DNA of 64,000 nt from Nitrosomonas sp. (GCA_016703745.1 JADJBK010000006.1:1-64000); one strand, 5' to 3'. Positions 7,536-16,486 are shown, numbered from the stretch's first letter. Program-made: numbers and translations. Notes: generated by a model not told the origin, from the letters alone.

Positions 7536-7762
7536 CCAAAGAACTCAATTACTTCACCATTATTGGCGCATACATTCGCATGGTGTGAATCACGCTCGCC
7601 CTGCCAGCGCCCTGTCCGCCCTGAATACAATGATCCTGATGCGTTATTGTCAGAGCTTGCTACTTTGGCGAGACATTCGCCTTTAAATGATAGTGCTGCC
7701 CCGCTGTCACGTTCTAATTCAAATTCTTCCATTTTGGTGTACTCTCGAATATGTAGACACAT
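7502..7762 (-). pseudogene. Small plasmid-type hypothetical gene, truncated at a deletion junction
   Basis: From the internal methionine at 7732 the protein reads MEEFELERDSGAALSFKGEC, then SGRTGRWQGERDSHHANVC and EVIEFFGHNRLA. From memory this resembles a small plasmid/ICE protein family with a WQGERD motif and a C-terminal EFFGHxxLAKELY. Here the region between RTGRW and QGERD appears shortened, and the last residues are replaced by VLRTR as the frame runs into traN sequence. It is therefore probably a damaged gene with both an internal deletion and a 3' fusion. The function of the family is unknown to me. Confidence 0.5.
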
Positions 7763-7844
7763 TTAAAAATGCGGATAACTTTAAGGGTAACTTTCTGTTT
7801 ATTAAAATAAAAACTGTTTATCCATAACGCTTTAAGAGAATATT

Positions 7845-8072
7845 ATGAATCCTGATGTCGAGTTGGATGTCCGTGGGCTGGTTTGTCCGTTACCTATTTT
7901 GCGCACCAAGAAGCAGCTGGTGAGTATGAAATCCGGGGAGATACTAAAAATCATGGCAACCGATCCTGGTGCCGAGATAGATTTTCAAGTATTTGCCGAA
8001 CAAACTGGCCATCACCTGCTGAATTTCACCAAGGCAAGCGGGGAATCAGTTTTTTATTTGCGAAAACGCTAA
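7845..8072 (+). CDS. tusA: TusA-family sulfur carrier protein
   Basis: A 75-residue protein with the TusA/SirA/YeeD signature: LDVRGLVCPLPILRTKKQL, with the sulfur-carrying cysteine at position 14 in CPLP. Length and the end (SVFYLRKR) are normal. TusA proteins relay persulfide sulfur for tRNA thiolation, molybdenum cofactor synthesis or general sulfur trafficking. It stands at the edge of the accessory region, about 3 kb before the sulfate-assimilation cluster and in the same direction, although two genes on other strands intervene. The start at 7845 follows AAGAGAATATT. Which pathway it serves cannot be seen here. Confidence 0.9.
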   Translation: MNPDVELDVRGLVCPLPILRTKKQLVSMKSGEILKIMATDPGAEIDFQVFAEQTGHHLLNFTKASGESVFYLRKR

Positions 8073-8139
8073 ACGAAGAGTGTTTGCAGGTGTTTCCAGA
8101 GGTTGTGGCAAGAGCGTGACGAATTGTGGTTGACGGGAA

Positions 8140-8817
8140 TCACTGTAAGACTTTACCCAACCATCTGGAGATGTCTGTCAGCTCTTGATCGCATAGGGAA
8201 TGCGCCATTGGGTATTGATGCCATTCCACTGCATAGTGTTCAGCACCAAGATGCTGGCGTGAAGCAAGAGCCAGATCAATCGGAACGATTGAGTCATGTT
8301 CGCCATGCGCCATGAAGATGGGAGTTTCCCGGTTAGTGGGATGAGCTTCCTGCAGAGTAGTATTTGCTAACGGTAGATAGGCGGAGAGTACCATCATCCC
8401 GGCAAGCTTCTCTGGATAACGCAGACCTGTCTGCAAAGCCATCACGCCACCTTGGGAAAAGCCGGCTAGTACGATTTTTTGGGAAGCGATTCCGCGCTGC
8501 TTTTCCTGGTCAATCAGTGTTGCAATGACTCCCTCGGATGCTCTTAGGCCGTTTTCGTCCTCATCTTTACCCAGGTTTGTATGTTTGATATCGTACCAGG
8601 CGCGCATGCGTAATCCGCCATTGATGCTGACGGGACGTAATGGGGCGTGTGGAAAAACAAAACGTAATGAAACGTCAGTCGGCAAATCGAGCATTTCCAC
8701 AATGGGGACGAAATCATTGCCATCAGCGCCCAGCCCGTGCATCCATATTACAGCGCGGGATGGATGGGTGCCGATTGTGATTTCAATGGCGGCTTCTGTG
8801 TCAGAATATAGTGTCAT
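8140..8817 (-). CDS. Carboxylesterase / phospholipase of the alpha/beta-hydrolase fold
   Basis: A 225-residue enzyme of the Abhydrolase_2 (EstB/acyl-protein thioesterase-like) family. The opening AVIWMHGLGADGNDF is the oxyanion-loop motif. The nucleophile is Ser121 in GFSQGG, with Asp175 in HGEHDSIVP and His206 in YPMAHSLC completing the triad. No signal peptide is visible, so it is cytoplasmic. These enzymes cleave short-chain carboxylic esters; the natural substrate is unknown. It faces tusA tail to tail. Confidence 0.9.
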   Translation of the reverse strand: MTLYSDTEAAIEITIGTHPSRAVIWMHGLGADGNDFVPIVEMLDLPTDVSLRFVFPHAPLRPVSINGGLRMRAWYDIKHTNLGKDEDENGLRASEGVIATLIDQEKQRGIASQKIVLAGFSQGGVMALQTGLRYPEKLAGMMVLSAYLPLANTTLQEAHPTNRETPIFMAHGEHDSIVPIDLALASRQHLGAEHYAVEWHQYPMAHSLCDQELTDISRWLGKVLQ

Positions 8818-8901
8818 GATTCATTTGGGAATTGACTTGCCAGGGATGGCACGTTAAATTTCACGCTTTAGCATTTTATAGTAACGTGCATAGGGAGCAG
8901 C

Positions 8902-10008
8902 ATGAAACGCAGAAATTTTGTCAAATTATTGGGGACGGGCGTGGCGGGAGTCGCTTTGTGCCCCGTTGTGCCATCTGTTATCGCTCAATCCTTACAGCCT
9001 GCAAAATGGCGAAGCTATCGGTTAACTTACGAAGTTAACTTGCCGACTGCTGGCAAGATTGCGCGGTTGTGGCTGCCTATTCCCAATACGGATGATTCGG
9101 ATTACCAGTTTACGCAGGGTAGCAACTGGCTTGGCAATGCCAGTTCCGCTCAGTTCGGCAGCATTCCTGGAACTCATTTTCCCTTGTTCTCAGCCACCTG
9201 GCAGGGAGCCAGCGAGAGAACAGTGAAAGTCAGCAGTATTATCAAGACTGCTGACCGCACGATAGATTTGCAGAATTATCGTGCACCTGCTTCATTTGTA
9301 CTGCCACAGGATATCAAGCGCTACCTGCAGCCGACGAAGCAGATTCCGTTGGATGGTATAGTCAAAAAAGTTGCGCTGGATATTACCGGCAAGGCCAATG
9401 CGCAGGATCCACTGCAAAAGGCAAGAGCAATTTATGACTGGTTGATCAGTAACGTATCTTATGACAGTAAAGCGCGTGGGCAGGGTGCGGGAGATATCAA
9501 AGATCTGTTGGTTAGGGAAAATCTTCATGGTAAATGCGTAGATATTCATGCGTTATTCGTTGGTTTGGCACGTGCAAGCGGTATTCCGGCGCGGCAGCAG
9601 TTTGGGATACGGATCAATGATTCTGTGCTGAATCAACATTTAGGTAGATTTGGGGATGTCAGCTCTTCTCAGCATTGTCGCGCTGAATTTTATCTGGCTG
9701 GATTTGGCTGGGTGCCGGTAGATCCGGCTGATGTTGCCCAGGTAATGGCACTCGATATTTTGCCGGATGATCACGAATTGATTAAACATCTGAAAGACAG
9801 ATTGTTTGGTTCCTGGGAGATGAATTGGGTGGCATTTAACCAGCTGGAAGGTGCGGATCTTGGGAAAACCTGTGCTGCTGGGCGATTGCCGTTTTTCTTT
9901 TATCCACATGCTGAAATTGATGGCAAGCAACAGGATAGCCTGGAGCCTCAGACTTTTTCTTACAAAATTACATCAGCACTTTTAGTGGGCACGGGGGCAA
10001 AGTTATAA
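8902..10008 (+). CDS. Tat-exported transglutaminase-like protein
   Basis: A 368-residue protein whose N-terminus MKRRNFVKLLGTGVAGVAL looks like a twin-arginine signal, with likely cleavage after VIAQ near residue 29. The C-terminal half is a transglutaminase-like (cysteine protease fold) domain: Cys212 in GKCVDIHALF, His258 in SSQHCRAEFY and Asp274 in WVPVDPADV give a full catalytic triad. The N-terminal half (PTAGKIARLWLPIPNTDD) is a beta-rich domain often joined to such enzymes. It probably acts in the periplasm on peptides or cell-wall-linked protein; the substrate is unknown. It runs toward cysB with only 10 bases between the stops, so no functional link is implied. Confidence 0.85.
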   Translation: MKRRNFVKLLGTGVAGVALCPVVPSVIAQSLQPAKWRSYRLTYEVNLPTAGKIARLWLPIPNTDDSDYQFTQGSNWLGNASSAQFGSIPGTHFPLFSATWQGASERTVKVSSIIKTADRTIDLQNYRAPASFVLPQDIKRYLQPTKQIPLDGIVKKVALDITGKANAQDPLQKARAIYDWLISNVSYDSKARGQGAGDIKDLLVRENLHGKCVDIHALFVGLARASGIPARQQFGIRINDSVLNQHLGRFGDVSSSQHCRAEFYLAGFGWVPVDPADVAQVMALDILPDDHELIKHLKDRLFGSWEMNWVAFNQLEGADLGKTCAAGRLPFFFYPHAEIDGKQQDSLEPQTFSYKITSALLVGTGAKL

Positions 10009-10018
10009 CGTGGCAGTT

Positions 10019-10972
10019 TTATTTAAGATTCAATGATTCGGTGCGCGCTGATTTGTCTGACAGCATCTGTTGAGTGACTTGTTTTGACAGATGCGGCGCG
10101 AACATCTCTATAAAGTCATAGATATAATTGCGAATATAGCAGTTGCGACTGATGCCGATGCGCGTAGTGCTTGGCTCAAATAAATGTGCAGCATCGATGG
10201 CGCGCAATCCGCTGTCACGTTGAGAATCAAAAGCCATGGATGCGAGAATGCCGACGCCAAGGCCAATTTCTACGTAAGTCTTGATTACGTCGGCATCGAT
10301 TGCGGTGAGTGCCACATTGGGTTTTAGCCCTTCTGCCTCAAATGCCTGGTTGATCTTGGATCGACCGGTAAAAGCGAAGTCATAGGTGACAATATTGTAT
10401 TGCGCGATCGCTTTCAGTGTGAGTTCGCCACCCGTTAAAAGCGGATGCTGCGGGGGTACGACGATAGAGCGGTTCCATTGGTAACAGGGCAGCATGATCA
10501 GTTCATCAAAGAGTTCGATTGCTTCTGTGGCGATGGCGATATCTGCTTCGCCTGCCGCTACCCACGTTGCAATCTCAAGAGGACTGCCCTGGCGCAAGGT
10601 CAGTCTGATTTTTGGATAATACTCAATAAATCGTTTGATCACGTCGGGCAATACGTATCTGGCCTGTGTGTGCGTGGTGGCAATGATGAGACTGCCACTT
10701 TCCTTATCTCCGAATTCTTCACCAATTTTTCTTAGATTATTGGCATCCTGTAACATTTTCTCGGCAATGGACAGAATTGCTTGCCCGGGTTGCGTAATGC
10801 TGGCAACGCGTTTGCCGTGGCGAGTAAAAATTTCTACGCCTAATTCTTTCTCCAGTAGCTGTATTTGTCGACTGATGCCTGGTTGGGAGGTGTTGAGTTT
10901 CTCCGCAGCCCTGGAAAGATTCAGGCCTTGCCGAGCTATTTCACGTAGATAGCGCAACTGTTGCAGTGTCAT
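10019..10972 (-). CDS. cysB: CysB-type LysR regulator of sulfur assimilation
   Basis: A 317-residue LysR-family regulator. The winged helix-turn-helix is in residues 1-60 (MTLQQLRYLREIARQGLNLS, then NTSQPGISRQIQLLEKELG). The inducer-binding domain has ATTHTQARYVLPDVIKRF and RQGSPLEIATWVAAGEADI, a pattern particular to CysB/Cbl, which sense O-acetylserine and sulfate-type anions. It is transcribed away from the sulfite reductase operon, the classical divergent arrangement for control of the neighbouring genes. Distinguishing CysB from Cbl by sequence alone is uncertain, but the location favours CysB. Confidence 0.9.
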   Translation of the reverse strand: MTLQQLRYLREIARQGLNLSRAAEKLNTSQPGISRQIQLLEKELGVEIFTRHGKRVASITQPGQAILSIAEKMLQDANNLRKIGEEFGDKESGSLIIATTHTQARYVLPDVIKRFIEYYPKIRLTLRQGSPLEIATWVAAGEADIAIATEAIELFDELIMLPCYQWNRSIVVPPQHPLLTGGELTLKAIAQYNIVTYDFAFTGRSKINQAFEAEGLKPNVALTAIDADVIKTYVEIGLGVGILASMAFDSQRDSGLRAIDAAHLFEPSTTRIGISRNCYIRNYIYDFIEMFAPHLSKQVTQQMLSDKSARTESLNLK

Positions 10973-11206
10973 TGTTATGTTTTTAATGTATATTTAACTA
11001 TTATAATAGCATTTAACATTATAAATACTATTTGCTATGCTATGCCCTGATCAAATTAATTTAGAATTTTGGTGATGGCATTACGTAAAAACTCGTTATC
11101 GGATAAAATGCCCGGTCTTAGTTGGCTGGCATGATGCGTGCGGCCTTTAACCAAAAATTATTTATTTTATTGGTGATTGCGCCAATGAAAACCAGGGAGA
11201 AGTGAA
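10973..11206. promoter_or_regulatory. Divergent cysB / sulfite reductase control region with direct repeats
   Basis: The 234-base AT-rich intergenic region holds two tandem copies of a 13-14-base element, TTTAACTATTATAA (10993-11006) and TTTAACATTATAA (11012-11024), followed by TATGCTATG-type promoter-like sequence. The repeats lie 19 bases apart on the cysB side, as expected for LysR-type recognition and activation sites, and are the best candidates for CysB binding. The sulfite reductase start is preceded by AGGGAGAAGTGAA. A long leader (more than 150 bases) separates the repeats from that start. Confidence 0.55.
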
Positions 11207-13309
11207 ATGGGCTACTTGACTGATCTTGCCGATGATCATGAAATTGACATGTATGAGCAGGCGATGCAAGGAATGTTTGATGGTCAGGTTGATGCAGACC
11301 GGTTTATGTCGGCGCGTCTGCAGATGGGCATTTATGGTCAGCGCCAGGAAGGCGTCAACATGGTGAGGATTAAAATACCGGGCGGATGCTTGACATCTGC
11401 TCAGTTAGCTTCCATTGCGGATGTAACCGAGCAATATACACAGCATCAAGAAGCCCATATCACAACTCGTCAGGATATTCAGTTGCATTATGTGCCGCTG
11501 CAAGATACGCCAAAAGTTATGCGTGTGCTGGCTCAGAGTGGCCTAACCACGCGCGAAGCTTGTGGCAACACGATACGTAATATTACTGCTTGTCCGCTGG
11601 CAGGAGTCTGCTCCCGCGAGCATACCGATATCACTGAGCACTTGAATGCTGCGGTTACTCATTTTTTACGTAAACCACTCAATCAACTGATGCCGCGCAA
11701 ATTCAAAATCAGTTTTTCTGGATGTGAATCAGATTGTGCGCAGGGCATGATTCATGATCTGGGTGTCATTGCGGTTAAGCATGAAGATGGTCGGTTCGGT
11801 TTCAAGATTCTGGTGGGAGGCGGGCTTGGGCACAAGCCACATGAAGCCATTGTGGTCGAGCCTTTTATTGAAGAGAAAGATCTGTTTCTGGTAATTGAGG
11901 CGGTGCTGACCGTTCATAACAAATATTCAGATCGGATTAAACGTGCTAAGGCGCGTATCAAATTCCTGGTGGACCGGTTTGGTGAAGCAGGTTTTATCGA
12001 AAAATATCAGGAAGAATTGGTGCGTGTTAAGGAAGCGCTGAAGGATCAGCCTTTTTATCAGGGGAAATGGCTTTCAGGTAGGACAGATACACCGGTGCCC
12101 GGACAAGGTGCGCCCCGGAAATCTATTGAGCAAAAGCAACCGGGTTTACATGTTTTGCCGATCAGCGTCCGCTTGGGTCAATTGACGGTTGCGCAATTGC
12201 GTGGATTGAAGCAACTGTTGGATCGTTTCGGACTGCCTGAAATTCGAGCGACTCAGGATCAGAATCTGCTGCTGACGCATGTTCCGCAATCCAGGCTTGT
12301 TGAAATAAACTCGGTGTTAACCGAGCTGGGTCTTGGGTTACCTCAGGCAGGTGATGATGTGGTTGCTTGCCCCGGAACATCGACTTGTCGACTTGGAATC
12401 ACGTCGAGTCCAACGATCGGGGGTAAGCTGTCGGGAGGTAAGCACGATTTACGTATTCGCGTATCGGGATGCCATAATGGTTGTGCCCAGCCCGAGGCAG
12501 GTGATATTGGTATTTATGGTGAAGGTAAGCGTATGCACGGCAAACTGGTACCGCATTACCAGATGTACTTTGGCGGTAATGGCATGGCGGATGGTGGACT
12601 GGCTTTCAAGGGGCCTTCAGTACCTTCTGCCCGTATCGAGGCGGCTATCGAGCGAGTCCAAAATGCTTTCGATACAGACCGTGGTGAAGCGGAATCCTTT
12701 TTTAACTGGACGCGGAACAAGGGAAAAGAATATTTCTCGCAGTTGCTGGCAGATTTGATGGATGTGCAGCCAGAGGATATGCATGCAGTTATTCGTGATC
12801 ATGGCTTCAATAATGACTTTAAAGTATTGCAGCTTGGTGGCGGGGAGTGTGCTGGTGCCAAACAGGTTCAGATTGGCACAGCCTTTTTTGATGCGGCCAA
12901 TGAACGCAATTATCGGGATGCATTGAAATTTCAGCGAAAATTGGAAGAATCATTGAAATGCGCAGAAGCGATTACTTACCTGATTGGCCAGGGATTAGTC
13001 CAGCTGGTTGGTGGACAGCAACACGAAACGCTTGGTGGGTTGGCGGGTGAATTATTGAATGTGTTGCCAGCCAGGCCTGAGTTGGCGAAGGCGCTGGCGA
13101 ATTTTGAGCAATATTTCGCGATGTCTGCCGGTGAGTTAACCGATCAGCAATTATCTGACTGGTATGCCGAGGTGGATGACTGGACGAATCAGGTGGCTGA
13201 TTTTTGCATGGACTTTGATGGGCAACTGGATTTGTACGGATCATTGCCACAATCCCGGCAAGGCGCTGACCGTTCCAGGCAGGCATCACAGCCGGCTTCA
13301 GTAGCCTGA
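11207..13309 (+). CDS. cysI: Siroheme sulfite (nitrite/sulfite) reductase with two cysteine-motif sets and a C-terminal extension
   Basis: A 700-residue protein with the two-fold NIR/SIR repeat: ferredoxin-like half-domains around residues 35-110 and 315-380, each followed by a siroheme/iron-sulfur domain. The second half has C388-x5-C394 and C422-x3-C426, the usual ligands for the [4Fe-4S]-siroheme centre. Unusually, the first half also has a full set, C129-x5-C135 (CPLAGVC) and C173-x3-C177 (GCESDC), where typical assimilatory enzymes have lost these cysteines. Residues from about 530 to 700 form an extra helical domain I do not recognise. Downstream cysH, cysD and cysN support sulfite as substrate; no CysJ-type flavoprotein is present, so electrons likely come from ferredoxin or the flavoprotein at 16487. 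The gene is first in the cys operon and about 150 residues longer than usual. Confidence 0.88.
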   Translation: MGYLTDLADDHEIDMYEQAMQGMFDGQVDADRFMSARLQMGIYGQRQEGVNMVRIKIPGGCLTSAQLASIADVTEQYTQHQEAHITTRQDIQLHYVPLQDTPKVMRVLAQSGLTTREACGNTIRNITACPLAGVCSREHTDITEHLNAAVTHFLRKPLNQLMPRKFKISFSGCESDCAQGMIHDLGVIAVKHEDGRFGFKILVGGGLGHKPHEAIVVEPFIEEKDLFLVIEAVLTVHNKYSDRIKRAKARIKFLVDRFGEAGFIEKYQEELVRVKEALKDQPFYQGKWLSGRTDTPVPGQGAPRKSIEQKQPGLHVLPISVRLGQLTVAQLRGLKQLLDRFGLPEIRATQDQNLLLTHVPQSRLVEINSVLTELGLGLPQAGDDVVACPGTSTCRLGITSSPTIGGKLSGGKHDLRIRVSGCHNGCAQPEAGDIGIYGEGKRMHGKLVPHYQMYFGGNGMADGGLAFKGPSVPSARIEAAIERVQNAFDTDRGEAESFFNWTRNKGKEYFSQLLADLMDVQPEDMHAVIRDHGFNNDFKVLQLGGGECAGAKQVQIGTAFFDAANERNYRDALKFQRKLEESLKCAEAITYLIGQGLVQLVGGQQHETLGGLAGELLNVLPARPELAKALANFEQYFAMSAGELTDQQLSDWYAEVDDWTNQVADFCMDFDGQLDLYGSLPQSRQGADRSRQASQPASVA

Positions 13310-13341
13310 TTGATAAATCTTGTCTTTCCTGGCCGATAAGA

Positions 13342-14064
13342 ATGAATCGTCAGATGGATGAACCCCTCGATTTGAAGGCACGCGTTGAGCAGTTATGCGT
13401 GATGCTGGCTGATATACAGCAACATTACGCTCCGGCTGTCTTTGCCAATAGCCTGGGGGCGGAAGATATGGTGTTGACTGACCTGATTGCGCAGCGTTTT
13501 CCGGGTATTTCAATGTTTACGCTGGATACTGGTCGCCTGCCGGAGGAAACTTATGATCTGATGCAACGCATCAGGCAGCACTATGGTGTAACGATTCATG
13601 CTTATTTCCCGGACGCAACCACTGTTGAACAGTATGTTGCGCAGCAAGGGCCGAATGCTTTCTATGAGAGCGTTGCGTTGCGTAAAAGTTGTTGCTATAT
13701 GCGCAAGGTTGAGCCACTCAAGCGTGCTCTGCAGGGAAAAAAGGCATGGATTACCGGGATGCGCCGTGAGCAGACGTCGACTCGCGAGAACCTTGAATTA
13801 TCCTCGTTTGATGAGGTGCATAACCTGCAAAAATTTAACCCGTTATGCGAATGGTCAACCGAGGAAGTATGGCATTATCTTAAACAGCAGTCTGTTCCAT
13901 ATAATACATTGCACGACAGGTTTTACCCCAGCATTGGCTGTGCTCCATGCACCCGAGCAGTAACACCCGGAGAAGATGTTCGTTCCGGGCGCTGGTGGTG
14001 GGAGCGTGCCGATACCAAGGAATGCGGTCTGCATGTCAGGAACACAAATACACCACATGAATAG
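13342..14064 (+). CDS. cysH: Adenylylsulfate (APS) reductase, iron-sulfur type
   Basis: A 240-residue assimilatory reductase that converts APS to sulfite using thioredoxin. The PP-loop-like start is ANSLGAEDMVLTDL. The cysteine pairs C117-C118 (KSCCYMRKVEPL) and C200/C203 (GCAPCTRAV) are the [4Fe-4S] ligands that mark APS reductases rather than PAPS reductases. The catalytic cysteine is C228 in ECGLHV near the C-terminus. APS specificity fits the absence of a CysC kinase here. It lies 32 bases after the sulfite reductase gene and 22 before cysD, clearly in one operon. Confidence 0.93.
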   Translation: MNRQMDEPLDLKARVEQLCVMLADIQQHYAPAVFANSLGAEDMVLTDLIAQRFPGISMFTLDTGRLPEETYDLMQRIRQHYGVTIHAYFPDATTVEQYVAQQGPNAFYESVALRKSCCYMRKVEPLKRALQGKKAWITGMRREQTSTRENLELSSFDEVHNLQKFNPLCEWSTEEVWHYLKQQSVPYNTLHDRFYPSIGCAPCTRAVTPGEDVRSGRWWWERADTKECGLHVRNTNTPHE

Positions 14065-14086
14065 TAAGGGTAACTAAATTAATCGA

Positions 14087-14992
14087 ATGAATAATCGATC
14101 TTTTACGCATCTGGATGTTTTGGAAAGTGAAGGCATTCATATCATGCGCGAAGTGGCAGCAGAATGCGCCAATCCGGTCTTGTTGTTTTCGGGTGGCAAG
14201 GACTCCGTAGTGTTATTGCGGCTGGCAGAAAAGGCGTTCCGTCCTGGTCGTTTTCCTTTTCCGTTGATGCATATTGATACCGGCCATAATTTTTCTGAGG
14301 TGATTGAGTTTCGTGACCGTCGCGCAGCCGAGCTGGGTGAGCGTTTGATTGTACGCAGCATGGAAGACTCTATCCGGCAGGGGCATGTTGTTTTGCGTTC
14401 CGAGAATCAAAGTCGCAATCCTTTTCAGTCTGTTACGCTGCTGAAAGCAATTGAGGAATTCAAGTTTGATGCGTGTATTGGCGGGGCGCGTCGTGACGAA
14501 GAAAAAGCGCGCGCTAAGGAGCGTATCTTTTCATTCCGCGACGAATTTGGTCAGTGGGATCCGAAGAACCAGCGTCCCGAACTCTGGAGCATTTATAACA
14601 CCAGAACACATCCTGGCGAGAATGTTCGGGTGTTTCCTATCAGTAACTGGACCGAGCTGGATGTATGGGAGTATATCGGACGGGAGCAGCTTGAGGTTCC
14701 GTCGATTTATTATGCACACCAGCGCGATGTGATTCGTCGGGATGGCGGGCTGATGCCGGTATCACATCTGGTGCAGCCTAAACCGGATGAATCCGTGGAA
14801 AATATCATGGTGCGGTTTCGTACCGTTGGAGATATGAGCTGTACCTGTCCAGTAGCTTCCGTAGCGCGCAATGTTGATGAAATTATCGCCGAGACCGCCA
14901 TCACGCGCATTACCGAGCGTGGGGCTACCCGTATGGACGATCAGACTTCCGATGCCTCAATGGAATTGCGCAAGAAAGAAGGTTATTTCTGA
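14087..14992 (+). CDS. cysD: Sulfate adenylyltransferase small subunit
   Basis: A 301-residue ATP sulfurylase subunit of the PP-loop superfamily. NPVLLFSGGKDSVVLLRLAE contains the SGGKDS pyrophosphate-binding loop, followed by FPLMHIDTGHNFSEVIEFRD and GGARRDEEKARAKERIFSFR, all hallmark CysD blocks. It forms the adenylyl-transferring part of the CysDN complex, with GTP hydrolysis by CysN driving APS formation. The length and C-terminus (ELRKKEGYF) are typical. It is followed after 69 bases by cysN. Confidence 0.96.
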   Translation: MNNRSFTHLDVLESEGIHIMREVAAECANPVLLFSGGKDSVVLLRLAEKAFRPGRFPFPLMHIDTGHNFSEVIEFRDRRAAELGERLIVRSMEDSIRQGHVVLRSENQSRNPFQSVTLLKAIEEFKFDACIGGARRDEEKARAKERIFSFRDEFGQWDPKNQRPELWSIYNTRTHPGENVRVFPISNWTELDVWEYIGREQLEVPSIYYAHQRDVIRRDGGLMPVSHLVQPKPDESVENIMVRFRTVGDMSCTCPVASVARNVDEIIAETAITRITERGATRMDDQTSDASMELRKKEGYF

Positions 14993-15061
14993 GAGGTCGC
15001 GTTGCGGTACTTCTACACATCGTTCGGGTACTATTTCAAAAAATCTAGTTAAGGCTGTTAA

Positions 15062-16339
15062 ATGTCAGTAATTGATTCAATCCGACTCGAACACGAGCAG
15101 GCTAAGTTGTTGCGTTTTATTGCGGCAGGTAGCGTGGACGATGGCAAAAGCACGCTAATTGGCCGTTTGTTACATGATTCAAAATCCATATTTGAAGATC
15201 AGTTAACGTCTATTGAGCGTACCTCTAATAAGCGCGGCATGGAGAAAGTGGATCTGTCGTTGTTGACAGATGGCTTGCAGGCCGAGCGGGAGCAGGGTAT
15301 TACCATTGATGTTGCTTACCGTTATTTCACCACGCCAAAACGAAAATTTATTATCGCGGACACGCCGGGTCACGAGCAGTACACTCGCAATATGGTGACA
15401 GGCGCTTCCACCGCCAATCTGGCGATTGTGTTAATCGATGCACGCAAGGGCTTGCTGACTCAGTCGCGACGTCATGCCTATCTTGCCAGTCTGGTGGGCA
15501 TTCCTCATCTGGTGGTGGCGGTCAATAAAATGGATCTGGTTGATTATTCCAGAGATGTTTTTGAGCGGATTTGTGCTGATTTTGCGGAATTTTCTAAAGC
15601 ATTTCCATTTCGTAGTGTCGAGTATATTCCGATGTCTGCGCTGGTTGGGGATATGGTCGTCGAGCGTGGCGACAGGCTTGGCTGGTATCAAGGGAAAGTG
15701 TTGCTGGATTTTCTGGAAAACGTAGATATAGATCATGACTTTAATACGGATGATTTTCGTTTTCCGGTACAGTGGGTGTGTCGGCCACAGACGGAGGAAA
15801 TGCATGATTTTCGCGGCTATATGGGACGGATTGAATCAGGTTCGATTCAAAAAGGCGATTCAGTAACGGTTCTGCCGTCTGGCCTGACTTCACGCATCAA
15901 AGAAATATTGCTGTATACCGATTTATTCGCGGAAGCCGAGGTACCGCAATCTGTCACTCTTACCATTGAGGATCACCTGGATATTTCGCGTGGTGACATG
16001 CTGGTCAAAACCAGCGAACAGCCTGGTGTTGCCAAAGAATTTTCTGCCATGCTTTGCTGGTTGGCGGAGCAACCGCTTGACCCGGCGCGCAGATATATCA
16101 TCAAGCATACGACCCGGATGCTCAAGGGGTTGATCAGTCAGATCAATTATCGTGTCGATGTCAATACAATGGCGCATGAAGCAGCCAATACGCTTGCCAT
16201 GAATGATATTGCTCATGTTTCGATGAAAACGCAACAGCCAATTGTATTTGATAGCTATGCAAATAACCGTGCCACAGGCAGTTTTATTGTTATCGACGAG
16301 ACTACGAACAATACTGTTGGTGCGGGCATGATCTGCTAA
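15062..16339 (+). CDS. cysN: Sulfate adenylyltransferase GTPase subunit
   Basis: A 425-residue translation-factor-type GTPase: G1 GSVDDGKST, G2-region EREQGITIDVAYRYF, G3 DTPGHEQYT and G4 NKMDLVDY are all present, followed by the EF-Tu-like beta barrels. It couples GTP hydrolysis to APS synthesis by CysD. The protein ends at GAGMIC without the CysC (APS kinase) fusion found in some bacteria, consistent with direct APS reduction by the neighbouring cysH product. It is the last classical cys gene of the operon; the 147-base gap downstream may hold a separate promoter. Confidence 0.96.
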   Translation: MSVIDSIRLEHEQAKLLRFIAAGSVDDGKSTLIGRLLHDSKSIFEDQLTSIERTSNKRGMEKVDLSLLTDGLQAEREQGITIDVAYRYFTTPKRKFIIADTPGHEQYTRNMVTGASTANLAIVLIDARKGLLTQSRRHAYLASLVGIPHLVVAVNKMDLVDYSRDVFERICADFAEFSKAFPFRSVEYIPMSALVGDMVVERGDRLGWYQGKVLLDFLENVDIDHDFNTDDFRFPVQWVCRPQTEEMHDFRGYMGRIESGSIQKGDSVTVLPSGLTSRIKEILLYTDLFAEAEVPQSVTLTIEDHLDISRGDMLVKTSEQPGVAKEFSAMLCWLAEQPLDPARRYIIKHTTRMLKGLISQINYRVDVNTMAHEAANTLAMNDIAHVSMKTQQPIVFDSYANNRATGSFIVIDETTNNTVGAGMIC

Positions 16340-16486
16340 AAAATATTTACAGGGCGCTTCCGAAAAACCATTGTTTCGTTACCATACAGTATCTTGTCAG
16401 AAACTTTGGCTTATTCGAAGCGCATGACAGGTTGATAGTATTTTTCTCGCTTAACCAACTCTTTATGTTCTGAGAACGATCGCATT

